Below, piece after piece: positions 53,011 to 64,000 of a DNA stretch of 64,000 bases. Made by a program: the position numbers and the translations under genes. Numbering within the stretch: the first letter of the stretch is position 1; each line of letters starts with the position of its first letter. The DNA comes from Mya arenaria (Eukaryota > Mollusca > Bivalvia > Myida > Myidae): assembly GCF_026914265.1 (NCBI RefSeq), contig NC_069130.1, positions 16,329,366 to 16,393,365 on the forward strand, read 5' to 3'. The notes under the pieces were generated by a model, which made no database searches, was not told the DNA's origin, and saw nothing but the letters and a program-made list of their open reading frames with translations.

Positions 53011-53337
53011 AAGCTGCACTCTCACAGATTGACCATCTTAACAACTTTTTTTATTTTTTGTCTTGGAAAAAGCAATTCTTCGCGTTAATATCGCGAAAAA
53101 TCAGATCGTAGATTTTCATATTTCCGTTCGGAAATTAATGTTTTATGGTTTAAACCGTTACTATCGGTAAAAAAAATGCATAAAACATTCATTCTTGAAA
53201 TCATAAATAAGAATCTGCGATCTCATTTTTTGTCAGCAGTCTTATATAACTGGTTTCCATGAGTATTTGCAAAAACAATGGCTCGTTCCAAGACAAAAAA
53301 TGGTTGTCAAAACGTTCAATCTGTGAGAGTGCAGCTT
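53011..53337. mobile_element. MITE with AAGCTGCAC termini, TA target duplication
   Basis: Left end AAGCTGCACTCTCACAGATT, right end in inverted form AATCTGTGAGAGTGCAGCTT, inner arms TGTCTTGGAA and TTCCAAGACA also inverted. It is flanked by TA on both sides. The paralogous site near 61,840-61,850 (CATATTAAAGCC) is empty with a single TA. About 327 bp, no coding capacity. Confidence 0.9.
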
Positions 53338-53521
53338 TATGACCTTTTCTTTCTACATGAAACTGAAAGTTATTTCAAGATTGCTCTTAAGTTGATCACT
53401 AATTGGTAAAGTTATATTCAATTTGCATGTTATAATTTGAATACGACTGACTTTCTGAGTAAACATTGATTTTCTACAGATGTTACACCTGTATACTGCA
53501 TTAGTTCTTTATATTTATTGA

Positions 53522-56500
53522 TTACTTTTCGCAGCAATTGCAATCCATCGCAGCTCTTGAGATAGCTGCTGCTGAAAGAAACGTGCCCAAAATGGCCTTG
53601 TACCCGATTCCTAACACTGCAATAGACTGCAGGGTGGCGATGATGCCTCCTGCAGGTACTGCACCGGCCCACCAGGCCATGATAGTGGCGGCAATATTGT
53701 TGGCAACTATTCCCGCAGCTCCGAAACCCAACGCTGGCAGACCAATCGTTAAAGGCTTATAAGAGCTAGAACTCCTCCAATTCCAATAGCTGCAGGACCT
53801 CCAATGCACCAGAAAATACATTTGAATTGAGCATCTGTGTATTCGACTCCGAGTTCACACCATAACGCTGAAATATTAAAAAATACATTGTTTTATTAAA
53901 TAATTAAGCAAATTTATATATATCAGGATAACAACGTGTGAGACGAACAACGTTAGTTACAATGTCTTTGTGTCGTTGATCTCCACCCGAAAATAGTGTT
54001 ATTAGAGAAGTTGAAAGGTCAAACTAAAGCAATAAACGTCATTACAAATAACCAAGACATCGCCTGGACACAAGAACGATTAAATGTCGAGATATGGAAA
54101 TAACAGTTGAAATGCGAAATAAGATGCAATTTTAAGGGTGTAGGTGAATAAGTGTTTAAGCGACATGGGACATAACATGTGTCAGACAATTTAAGAATGT
54201 TCGAAGGAAAATTACATATGTAAGTAAAAAATAAGTGTAAAAGCAAGTACACGTGCACAACAGCTAAACATGAAACCTCTTGAGTCAATGACAGTTTCAT
54301 GCAGCATACAATTTGTATACCATATTTTTCGAAGTTAAGGGACATAACCTGTTTAAGCCCTGTGTATGTTTAAAACATATCAAGCTATTATGTGGTTAGT
54401 CATTTGAGTTAGTTATTGAATATATTTTTAAATATTAACAAGAAACTGTAACCATTCGTATAAATTGTTTTAATCAGGGGGTTTTTAATAATAATAATAA
54501 AGGTTGGTTTCTAGAAGTTTAAAATAGAGGGTTGTGTTCAATTCCAGACGATTATTTGCAATGTCAGAGTTTATATTCGAAATATGACCATATTCTTTCA
54601 CGCTTTGAAAGCATTATAATTGTAGAGAGCTATGATTATGAGTCTTCAATAGATAATTTCATGTGACATTGGTTTTTTAAATGTTTAAAGGCTGTTCCAC
54701 AACGTAAGCTATACTTCAATGGTTAACAAATCACCTTATATACGACATCGTGATTTTCATAAGTACAATTTAACAAACATGGTAAGTTCACATGAGCCCA
54801 TCCTGACAAGTTAATGCAATATATTTGGTGTTATATGCGACAAAGTTTATTTCAGATCATATTTTTCTAAGGCATGCGCCAATTTTGATTTGAAAATCTA
54901 CAAAAACAAGCTCAGTAGCCAAACGTCTCAACTAAAACCCCGTTTAATGGCACTGGTTAAACGCCAAAGACATACAACACAAAAATAAAAAATTACAAAC
55001 AAGAAACATAGAACAACAGCACAAAACTCCACAAACAACACAGTGCATATACAAAATATAAAAACTAGGTGTGTTTATCAAGGATTGTTAGGTTCCGCCT
55101 TGAAACGGTTGATAAATGGATAAACGTGTTTGTGTGCACAACCTCACCCCAAAACTCTTGTAAGTCCGAGTTAACTGTTACAGAAAAGACTGATACTAAA
55201 TAGCCTATTGAAAGCAATTGATACAGTGTCATGAGGAAATGTGTAATAATGTTTATGTTTCATTCACCCACAAGATTGTTCAGACCAATTTCAACTAGGT
55301 CAAAAGCCATAACACTTGTTAGACCAAGTAAGATATGACAGAAATGGTACGTGAAAACAACTTTTGTTTCCCATCATACCTTTGAAGTTTCACCATTGTA
55401 CGCGTAATGTTTATGGCCCTATATACGCCGAAATATTAAACTATAACCCTTTTCAACCCTTTTTCAATTGAAAACTATATGTGTATACCTGTAAACGATT
55501 AATGACCTAAAGATAATGTCACCCATATCATTAAGGAAGCTTACTGCTGCAGGATCTCCATGTAAAATGACAAGCTGGAAACGAGTCTATGTATTCGTCC
55601 TGGATGGCAGTGCGCATGTGCAGAACACAAGGTTTTCTATGTTCTCGCTTTCCGTAGCCATAAATGGATTCAGCAACGCAATGCAGCAAATCGTTTACAG
55701 ATCTGGAAAATATGAAAGTCGTACAATGCCACTATACTTCATTTAAAACATTGGTTTAGGTAATAGTGTTGAAAGTATGTAACAAATAAGTTCACTACTG
55801 TATACGCGACATTCCAAATAATAGTTCTTAATATATCTTTAACCTTAGCGGTAAGTCATTTGATAACTTTTAAGTTTCTAAGAAGATTGAAGGCATTGAC
55901 TTTGAGTAGATTTAGCATTTTATATTTTACAATGATGTTGAAAAAAGCATGATAATTTAAACTTAAGTCACCTCCGTTTGCAGATCGCGCGAGAGAGTGT
56001 GGTCTTGTGTTGAGGGGATAGCCGGGGAAATCCGGATGATGACCCAGTTGAGACCCGATAGTACTAACCAGTGTGATTAACGGATTAAGAATATCACTTC
56101 AAAGACGTCAACTTACGTGCACGAGGCGTTTGTAATTGGAATGATTTCTTGAGTAAGCTTGCAGTTTGACCTCTTGAAAGCATCTTTGATTTTCTGCACA
56201 TCGGCACAAACGTCATCAGGCGCTTGGCATCCTGTAATGTCATTGTATTAGTGGGAGCGCTTAAGTGTCGCTTTTATTATTAATTAAACGCAAAAACAAA
56301 TCAATGGCAATCATTGTATCAGGATCTTATTACAAAAATGTTTAAAACAATCCCATAGAGCAAACGCGTGTGAAAAAATGCAAATATAAAAACGTTTTAA
56401 AATTTGTTTTACATTTAGTTTTGATGCACATTGGTTCGAGAGAAAACATACATGATTTACAATAGATTTTGGTATATAATTGAGTTTTATGTTTTATTAA

Positions 56501-57847
56501 GACATTTGTTTACACAGAAACATTATTTCAGTGATTTGTTGAAATTGTGTCTCAATTTTACGGAAGGTATTTTAAACAATTTTTTGACTCCCTAATAGTA
56601 TGTATTGAAATTAGAAATATATTCAATGGAAAAGTTTAAAAAAGGTGACGTAAATTAATTTTCTATTCCCAATGTTAAGAGCAGATATCTCTATTCTAAT
56701 TGAAGCAATCATCACAAAGCAACATGGGCAGTTAGGTAGTTGAAACAATTCTTAATTGTGTTACACGTAATAAAGCTGGTATGTTTTGGCCATTATCCGA
56801 TCAATTCATTTTTTATTACTTCCTTGGATTTCAGAATACCTACATACATAGAGAGTGCTCGTTTACAATAATATGTTCAAAAGATAAAAAAAAATGTCTT
56901 AATGGTGATTTCGTGTTTTTGTTCTTACAGTCCAATTTGTATTGTGGAAGACACTGAACAAGAAATACATATTGTACTAACATTACAAAATACACACATT
57001 CATACATATTCAACCACAACCTCTTCAGTCACCGCCCTCGAGCGGTCAGCAAAATACAAAAACAACAAAGATTCCCTTTGTCATGGCTTTCGAACCTAAC
57101 ATTTGTATCAAATTTATCCATGAACTCCCCGCTTACGATTTTAAAAACGAAGTCAAATCCCAAATAGCCATGCTTTTTTGCCACTTATGTAAAACAGCAA
57201 TCTTAAGTTTACGCTTTTTACCATTCGACAATATATAGTACTGAATACATTGCTTAATATACAAATGAAGTTGTATGCATACATGTATACAATACTCAAT
57301 ATCTGTCCACTGCAGTGATCATTTGTATGCTCAATAAACTGCTTGCCTATCTTAAACATTTACAAACGGCGTTATACCCCATGCTGTCAGAAAGCGCAAA
57401 CAGGGTTTAAACTTTGACCTTTTGATGGTATTACATGCATATTCTAGTCCCTTGAGCCAACCTTGGCATTGAGGTGATTCCCTAAGAAACAAAGATCCTC
57501 GTGTAATGCCACAGTATCAATTGAAATCAACATGTTTGGAAATAGGCGCGTCCTTGATATTAAATGACTACAATAACCGACCCTAATACAAATCTATGGT
57601 TATTTTAGCTTGATCAGATTGATTTAATAAATGAAATATAAAGTAAGAAACCTTACATGCGTAGCCGAACGATATGTTGTTTATCTCCAACAGGTGATTG
57701 TGAAACTATTAAACTGAACAGAATCAAATATGTTTTATCTTAGAAGATAAATAAAGTTTTACAAATCATGGAAACGTTTAACATACCTGAAAAATCAACC
57801 ATACTCATGGCCATTAAACTAAAAAGAAAACTTTTTATTCCATACAT
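53522..57847 (-). pseudogene. IFI27-like family 1 gene, array unit 2, frameshift in last exon
   Basis: Exons 57,847-57,787 (MYGIKSFLFSLMAMSMVDFS, signal peptide), 56,231-56,117 (GCQAPDDVCADVQKIKDAF to ITNASCT), 55,702-55,545 (SVNDLLHCVAESIYGYG, CVLHMRTAIQD, SFPACHFTWRSCS) and 53,867-53,522 join in phases 1, 2, 1 with good GT-AG sites. The last exon starts LWCELGVEYTDAQFKC and FWCIGGPAAIGIGGVLAL, then a 1-nt deletion near 53,750 (CGTTAAAGGC against the intact paralogue) gives an early stop. The downstream frame holds the clearest 6-16 domain match in the window: GFGAAGIVANNIAATIMAWW and AGGIIATLQSIAVLGIG, ending AMDCNCCEK. So all exons and splice sites survive but one frameshift removes the domain. 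It could be a recent pseudogene or encode a shortened secreted protein. Confidence 0.78.
55978..56095 (-). mobile_element. Degraded tRNA-derived SINE, intron 2 of array unit 2
   Basis: Same position relative to exon 2 as the SINE at 48,478-48,625, with GATGACCCAG, CGCGAGAGAGTGTG and GGGGAAA remnants. The head is mostly eroded. Confidence 0.55.
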
Positions 57848-58796
57848 TTCTACCCGAATTATTAAAAATTTAATATTCATACAACTTGTTATATCTGCAG
57901 GACAAATAATTGTGTACGATATTCAATAATTTCAGAATGAGTAAATGTGTATCGAAGGTAGAGTCGAACTAAGTATGATATATATGGAAAGACGTACGGG
58001 ACATTCTAATTGCTTATTGGTATTTGCCAACCGACTTTTGCTTTTTATCGCCAATAACTTTTTGAAAAAATCTTGCGATTAACAAAATGTATTATTAATG
58101 ATGATAAGTCAAACACGCAAAATAATTTCGACTTTGCAAATATTACCAACAGATTGTGTTCAATATTTACTTACAATTACAATAATGTTATGTAAATTAT
58201 TAAGTGTTGATATACTTGAGATGCACTGACATATGTTTAGATTAACGCATGCACTTTTGTGACCATATACTTAAATCAAAATAATCGTAAACAAACATTT
58301 TAAAGGAATAATTCGGTTTCAAATGGCCTTATTTCGCTATTTTCAGGCTTTATAACGAGTGTCCTTGCCATATTCGTCCGTCAATAGTTGCTTAAGAATG
58401 GACAATGCATGATGAATGTTAATCGAAATTGTCAGTATATATCCTCGGTATCGATTGATTGACTGACATGAAATATGGACCCATAGTTACGTTATCCCTA
58501 CAATACTGTAAACTTTCACATGCTGTTCAAAAACAGAATCATAACTTAACCAAACGTATTAATACAGAATGCAGGTTTTTCTTGGAACATTTCTTGGAAC
58601 ATTGTGTTTGTCAAATGCATACCACCTTTTTGAGTAATCCTTCGTTAGCCCACAATTCAAGAATGGAAAAGGCTGTTATCATAATTAGTATTAATATTAT
58701 CATCATTAATGGCGATAATTAGTATTATTATTTCCCATGCCATGCCTCGTGAATGCCTCTGTACTCGCCAGTGCGCATGCGGGTGCTTCCACACAA
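57848..58796. other. Upstream region of array unit 2
   Basis: No gene supported. Homologous to the region above 50,215. No clear TATA box or interferon-type response motif was identified by eye upstream of the start at 57,847. Confidence 0.5.
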
Positions 58797-59353
58797 CCCA
58801 GTTAACCAATCCAATTGATGACTTAACGAGTTGGTGCAACTCAAATAACCAATCAAATTGATGACTAAACGAGTTGGCAAACTCAGTTCAACAATCCAAT
58901 TGATGACTAAACGAGTTAGCACAACTCAGTTAACCAATCCAATTGATGACTAAACGAGTTGGCGCAACTCAGTTAACCAATCCACTTGATGACTTAACGA
59001 GTTGGCAAACTCAGTTAACCAATCCAATTGATGACTAAACGAGTTGGCGCAACTCAGTTAACCAATCCAATTGATGACTAAACGAGTTGGCGCAACTCAG
59101 TTAACCAATCCAATTGATGACTAAACGAGTTGGCGCAACTCAGTTAACCAATCCACTTGATGACTAAACGAGTTGGCGCAACTCAGTTAACCAATCCAAT
59201 TGATGACTAAACGAGTTGGTGCAACTCAGTTAACCAATCCACTTGATTACTAAACGAGTGGGCGCAACTCAGTTAACCAATCCAATTGATGACTAAACGA
59301 GTTGGCGCAACCCAGTTAACCAATCCACTTGATGACTAAACGAGTTGGCGCAA
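58797..59353. repeat. 43-bp minisatellite, about 13 copies
   Basis: Unit starts AACTCAGTTAACCAATCCAA and continues TTGATGACTAAACGAGTTGG then CGC. Each junction forms GAGTTG-GCG-CAACTC, a 6-bp stem with a 3-nt loop, and GTTAAC is itself palindromic. Copies are very similar apart from a few variants (CACTTGAT for CAATTGAT). The paralogous upstream region of unit 1 lacks it. Confidence 0.95.
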
Positions 59354-62014
59354 CGTTATATGAGGTCCCTACACACATTTTTACGTTACCGCGCTGATTG
59401 TATTTATAATGAACTTCCTATTTATTGTAATGTATCTGTTGATTGATAGGAAGAACCTAAAATTAACGCTCTTAAACTTGAATTGACTTCCAGTTAATTT
59501 ATTTTCTTACTGCCATGGTGAGGCACGGGACGAATAATTGATCAACATCCGGTTAGTCCCTCGCTGGTTTAAATAACACAGTAATCATTGACGGAAAATG
59601 TACTTCCGAAAATAGCTTTTCATCGACTACATTGATTGCATTAGTTGTAGCCCAGTTACCATAGACAGCCATATATTGATATCTTCTATTAGCCAACTGA
59701 TTGGTCACTGCAGACGCTCATTGCAATTCATAACTCGCAATGTGTATCTTAGACTGTTACTTACCTACGTCAGAAGTTTCGAATACCATCTATCAGACAG
59801 CACGTAAGAACTACGCTACGTCGATGGGTCAACAACCTAAAAGAAACAGGGAAGTCCTACAATGCATCGAGATTCAGCGAAGAACCTCCCTTCTTTGTCG
59901 AGAGAGTTGGTTTCACCACTTACATATCAAAAAAAGGCATAGACAGCAACAGAAAGTACACATTTGTCTGGTGAAGTTAACACTCGAGTTGGCAAATTAC
60001 ACCGAAAAAATATTTTTTGCTGGCTTTTAGACTTTTCGTTAGCAGACGATCACAGGTAAGATTAATGATAGCCTACAAAGACACCAGCTATTAAACTGTC
60101 GCCAGTCAGATACAACTTTGCGCACCACTGAATCTCTAAACTGCTCTTACACAGAAAGAGATACAGTGGAAGTACACTTCAAAATCAGCATCCGGGAACT
60201 TCTTGACTGCACCTCGTACATGTATATTTGGCGGTTGTAATCTGCTTAATCCAAGTTTGGTTCACGAATCTCGTCTATTCCATTCATAGAGGCATGACCA
60301 TGAACACTAAACAATTATAAATTCAGAAACAACCTGGACGTTTAGTTCATTGGTCACCTAATACGAAATCAATCAAACAAAACGGACACCACTCGACGGA
60401 GGTACATATATAGAAATACTTAAGTTAAGTTCAATGTATATATTCGCTTGATATTGTTTTGTTTCGAAATACTTTTTCATTTATTACTCTAGGATGCCTT
60501 TTATTGATTAGCACACATTTTAGTAAATATGATACAATTTATTATAACTAGCCGTTGAGTTCTATTGCATTTTCCAATATTTGAGATTAAGCGACATACA
60601 TACAAGTTATTGTCAAGTTTGTAATTGGTGATAGATTTGAATTCGTTAGCTATCGATGTAATTCAATATTTGTGCACAAGTATTGCTAGTTAAATATTTG
60701 AATAATTATAAACTTGAGTTTTGACAAAATAAGAGTTCAAAACATTGAGTACTTTTGTTCAAATTTTCTTTGAGGGTAGAGCACGTAAAGAACTTAATTG
60801 GATATGATTTTCCTAATATAGTTCGTAATTGAACGCACTCTATACGCGCTTTGTAAACCAAACAATTAATCTATTTGTCATGTCAATGCTACTTCCTAAT
60901 TAACATATCGCGTTACCTTGTGAAACTTTAAATTTTAGCGCACTGTTTTCAGATCATCAATTTTAAAGATTTAACTGCTTGTAACAATGCAATTTAAATA
61001 TGAAATATCTTACAACGTGTATACATCAGTGTTCAAACGAGAAGTTCTTTAATTTCAATTCAAACATAGTTTTGAACTTGAGTTATAACAAGTTCCGCAT
61101 GCTCTGGCTGTTTGATATAAAGTTATACAGCCAGAGTTAAAGCTGTATAGTATGCCTGTCATCAAAAAGAATTTTTAAAAAAGTATTTGGACTTCACAAC
61201 TTCACCGAACAGTGTCTTTTTGGCATGATTCAGAATTTCAAAACTCTAATCATTGGTTTAGTACAATATGTAAGGGGTTGATATGTACAAACTAGGTCGA
61301 GTTCCTAAACATGCTCTTGATGCGTCCTTTTATACATATCTACGAGTTAGTTATGCCTTGTTATTGTGAGTATACATGGATGGATAAAATAGAAATATAT
61401 CGAGGGTAATTTCCCCCAAATAGGTATTTGCGTTTAATGCAAATATTTGCCCCTTGCCATTGGGTAATTTTCCTAAAGATACAAATTTGCCCTCGTCATA
61501 TAAAAGGGGTGTAAATAAATGCAAGAACCGATTTGCTCCTTAGAGTATTTAAATTTTGCATGGAATTTTCAGAACATAAATACCATCCTTTTCTGTTGAG
61601 TTTCATGCACTGTCTTTATTTTTACACTCAAATTTGGAATAGCTAAGCGTGAAGTTTTACTAGTCACAAATCCTGATTGAGTCTTTTTAAATTGTATCGC
61701 ACTTTGCTGTGGGTGGCATCGTTATCTTGATAGTAGCGATTGGTGTCCGTTTCAAATGTCGCTATCCAAACAGAGTGATAAGGTGTGCGCGTCCTTTCGC
61801 GGAGTTCGCAGGTTATCCTATTGCAGTTTTATGGCATCATATTAAAGCCTCTTCTTTCTACAAGAAACTGAAACCTATTTCAAGATTGCTCTTGAGTTGA
61901 TCACTTATTGATAAACTTATATCCAATGTACATGTAATAATTTAAATCCGTATTTCTGAGTTAACATTTATTTTCTAACGCCAGTATACTGCATTAGTTC
62001 TTTATATTTATTGA
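59354..62014. other. Non-coding spacer between array units 2 and 3
   Basis: Homologous to 50,700-53,520. Contains TTTTCGTTAGCAGACGATC near 60,043, a motif also near 30,607 and 51,166. No gene supported; the frame at 61,709-61,900 differs from its counterpart at 52,887 mainly at non-synonymous positions. Confidence 0.55.
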
Positions 62015-64000
62015 TTACTTTTCGCAGCAATTGCAATCCATCGCAGCTCTTGAGATAGCAGCTGCTGAGAACAACGTGGCCAAAATTGCCTTGTACCCGA
62101 TTCCTAACACTGCAATAGACTGTAGGGTGGCGATGATGCCGCCTACAGGCACTGCAACGCCCCACAAGCCCATGAGGGGGGCGGCATTGAAATTGGCCAT
62201 TATTCCCGCAGCTCCAAAACCCAAAGCTGGCAGACCAAATGTAACAAGGCCTATAAGAGCTAGAACTCCTGTAAATCCTATAGCTGCAGGACCCCCAAGG
62301 CACCAGAAAATACAACTGAATTGAGCATCAGTGTACTCGTGTCCGATTTCACACCATACCCCTGAAATATTTTAAAATAAATCCATTGTAATATTAATTA
62401 ATTAAGCTGATGTTGGAACGTTTCAAGACAATTACGTGCGCCACGAACAATTACAACAACAATATGTTTTTGTCGTTGATCGTCTTCCGTAAATAATGCT
62501 CTTGAGGAAGAATTAAACTATGCATTGTAGGTAAAGATAAATAGCTACTAAAATCGTTATGAGTACCCGAGTGTATATGAAATAAGTTAGTGCTGCATGC
62601 TTCATTATACCATCTATTACGAAGTTAAGGGCCATAACTTGTTTTAGCGCAAAGGAAATTTAACAAAAAATATATTTGGTTCTACTTGCGACAAAACATA
62701 TTTCAGATATATTTTACTAAGTCAAATGCCAAAACTCTTTTACGTCCGAGTTAACTGTGACAGAAAGGACAGATGCAAAATATCTTATGTAAAGCAACAT
62801 ACTGATGAAGTTTTATGAGTGTATGTGCCATAATGTTTATGTTTAATGAGCCACAAAATTGTTCAGGCCAATATAAACCAGGTCGAAGGCCATTACTTTT
62901 GGTAGACCAAGTAGAATATGACAGAAATCGTAGGTGCAAAATTTATCATGCTGCCAATCATACCTTTGAAGCTTCATAAGTGAATGTTTAATGTAATATA
63001 CGCCAAAATATATATGGACGAAACAGCACGGGACGCTATGGAAGGTGCAAAAAACTCATGCTGCCCATCATTCCTTTGAAGCTTCATTAGTTGATGTTTA
63101 CTGTTTATTGCGCAAAATACGCCACTATATTTACATGTATGGGACGAAATAGAACGGGACGCAATGAAACAAAAGCAACTACTTTACAGCCCCATTTTCC
63201 CAAAATATATAATAAACAAGAGCTGTCACAGTATGTGACGAATGCCCCCGAATGTGACATTGACCTATGAACAAGGTCAGTACATAAAAAGTTGATCTTG
63301 CCTTTACGTGTCAAATACATATAGCAAGTTATTTTAAATTGCCTCTGAATAATTTATACTACCCATACTTGACAACCTACACTCCTATGTCCTTATATTC
63401 AGCATTCCATTGTCGTCTTGGTATGTCGAACACATGTGGCATGTTATTTTAAAATTAGTCCATACAAGGGAAAATTACAGCCCGGAAACGACAACTTCTA
63501 ATCTATGTCCTTATATGCAGCACTTCATTATGAATAAACACCTAAGTGTGACCTTGACCTTAGAGGTAGGGACACGGGTCTTGCACGCGACACGTTGTAT
63601 TTGTATGTGGAACACATGTGGCAAGTTATTTTAAAATCTGTCCATACAAGGGAAAGTTAAAGCCAGGACACGACAACCTATACTCTATGTCCTTATATGC
63701 AGCACTCCATTGTGAATAAACACTAAGTGTGGCCTTGACCTAAGAGGTAGGGACACGGGTCTTGCACGCGACACCTCGTCTAGGTATGTGGAACACATGT
63801 GGCAAGTTATTTAAAAATCTGTTTATACAAGGGAAAGTTACAGCCCGGACACGAGTTATTGAGCCGGGCACACGGACGGACGGACGGTGCGATTTTAATA
63901 TGCCCACCTTCGGGGGCATAAAAACAGTTATCGAACAATCCAAAATACATGTGTATATTTGTAAACGACTATTGACTTGAAAGATAACATTAACATTTAT
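62015..64000 (-). CDS. IFI27-like family 1 gene, array unit 3 (last exon, 5' part beyond window)
   Basis: The last exon, 62,361-62,015, is fully open: 2 nt plus 114 codons and TAA. It begins after a TATTTCAG acceptor with VWCEIGHEYTDAQFSC, then FWCLGGPAAIGFTGVLALIG, LPALGFGAAGIMANFN, a GLWGVAVPVGGIIATLQS block and the end ISRAAMDCNCCEK. GFGAAGI, the GG turn and ATLQS are hallmarks of the IFI6/IFI27 (FAM14, 6-16) family, with alternating Gly/Ala that would make glycine-zipper helices. Exon 3 would fall just past 64,000: the terminal bases of the window align with sequence about 40 bp short of exon 3 in unit 2. Intron 3 carries an AGGTCA-type repeat. It is the best-preserved domain in the array, but the gene is incomplete here. 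Confidence 0.75.
63215..63921. mobile_element. GTGACCTTGACCT-type tandem repeat element
   Basis: Starts near AAGAGCTGTCACAGTATGTG and ends CCCACCTTCGGGGGCATA after a GGACGGACGGACGG run. Contains about three units of roughly 181 bp with GTGACCTTGACCTTAGAGG and GGGTCTTGCACGCGACAC. It is related in style to the element at 21.6-23.3 kb but has different units and no perfect estrogen response element palindrome. It sits in intron 3 of array unit 3. Confidence 0.7.

Larger units (their letters stand above)
45876..64000. repeat. Tandem array of about 8-kb family 1 gene units
   Basis: Last exons start at 45,876, 53,522 and 62,015, giving spacings of 7.6 and 8.5 kb. Introns, SINE positions, upstream and downstream flanks are recognisably homologous between units. 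Differences come from a LINE in unit 1, a MITE downstream of unit 2, a 43-bp minisatellite upstream of unit 2 and an AGGTCA-type repeat in unit 3. Confidence 0.85.

Noticed and set aside
52887-53111. Plus-strand frame with ILIVAIVVRFKCRYQNRVIR and its counterpart at 61,709-61,900
   Set aside because: Looks like a membrane segment, but differences between the two copies are mostly amino-acid changing. One frame runs into a MITE, and there is no good acceptor. It is explained as duplicated non-coding flank.

Overview
The window looks like nuclear DNA of a bivalve mollusc, probably a heterodont. It is AT-rich and intron-rich, with short phase-matched exons, and crowded with repeats of types I associate with bivalves: a MITE beginning AAGCTGCACTCTCACAG, AGGTCA-rich tandem repeats, tRNA-headed SINEs and long minisatellites. 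That assignment is inference from repeat style and gene families. I see no rRNA or genuine tRNA gene, no CRISPR, and no LTR or virus-like element.

Two gene families explain nearly all the coding signal. Family 1, on the minus strand, encodes small predicted secreted or membrane proteins with four coding exons: a signal peptide, two cysteine-rich exons, and a hydrophobic Gly/Ala-rich last exon resembling the IFI6/IFI27 (ISG12, 6-16) domain and ending in a Cys-x-Cys-Cys motif. Members are a relic at 1.6-1.9 kb, an intact gene at 6.6-14.9 kb, an orphan first exon at 28.6 kb, and a tandem array of about 8-kb units at 45.9-50.2, 53.5-57.8 and 62.0 kb onward (the last is cut by the window end). Family 2, on the plus strand, encodes galaxin-like proteins rich in paired cysteines: copy A at 21.2-26.0 kb and copy B at 34.1-39.2 kb. 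Copy B retains a C-terminal exon with an NTR-like pattern.

The two galaxin-like genes belong to an old segmental duplication of about 11-12 kb (roughly 14.45-26.43 kb against 28.25-39.40 kb). It carried the first exon and upstream region of the family 1 gene along with the whole galaxin-like gene. The copies have decayed in complementary ways: A is open in its 5' half but has lost two internal exons and the last exon, while B keeps all 3' exons but has a frameshift and a stop in its 5' exons. The left edge of copy 2 corresponds to the edge of a giant 30-bp minisatellite (about 9.87-14.45 kb) lying in intron 1 of the intact family 1 gene.

Layout: 0-6 kb, mostly empty with one relic and a SINE; 6.6-14.9 kb, family 1 gene with the minisatellite intron; 15.9-17.6 kb, a PIF/Harbinger-like non-autonomous DNA transposon; 21.2-26.0 kb, galaxin-like A with an intronic repeat holding six perfect vitellogenin-type estrogen response elements; 26.4-27.2 kb, a broken SWIM zinc-finger gene fragment next to a SINE; 28.25-39.4 kb, second duplicated block; 39.4-45.6 kb, mostly empty with a minisatellite and microsatellites; 45.9-64 kb, family 1 tandem array with a LINE fragment, SINEs, MITEs and a 43-bp minisatellite. 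Paralogous comparison supplies empty sites for several insertions.
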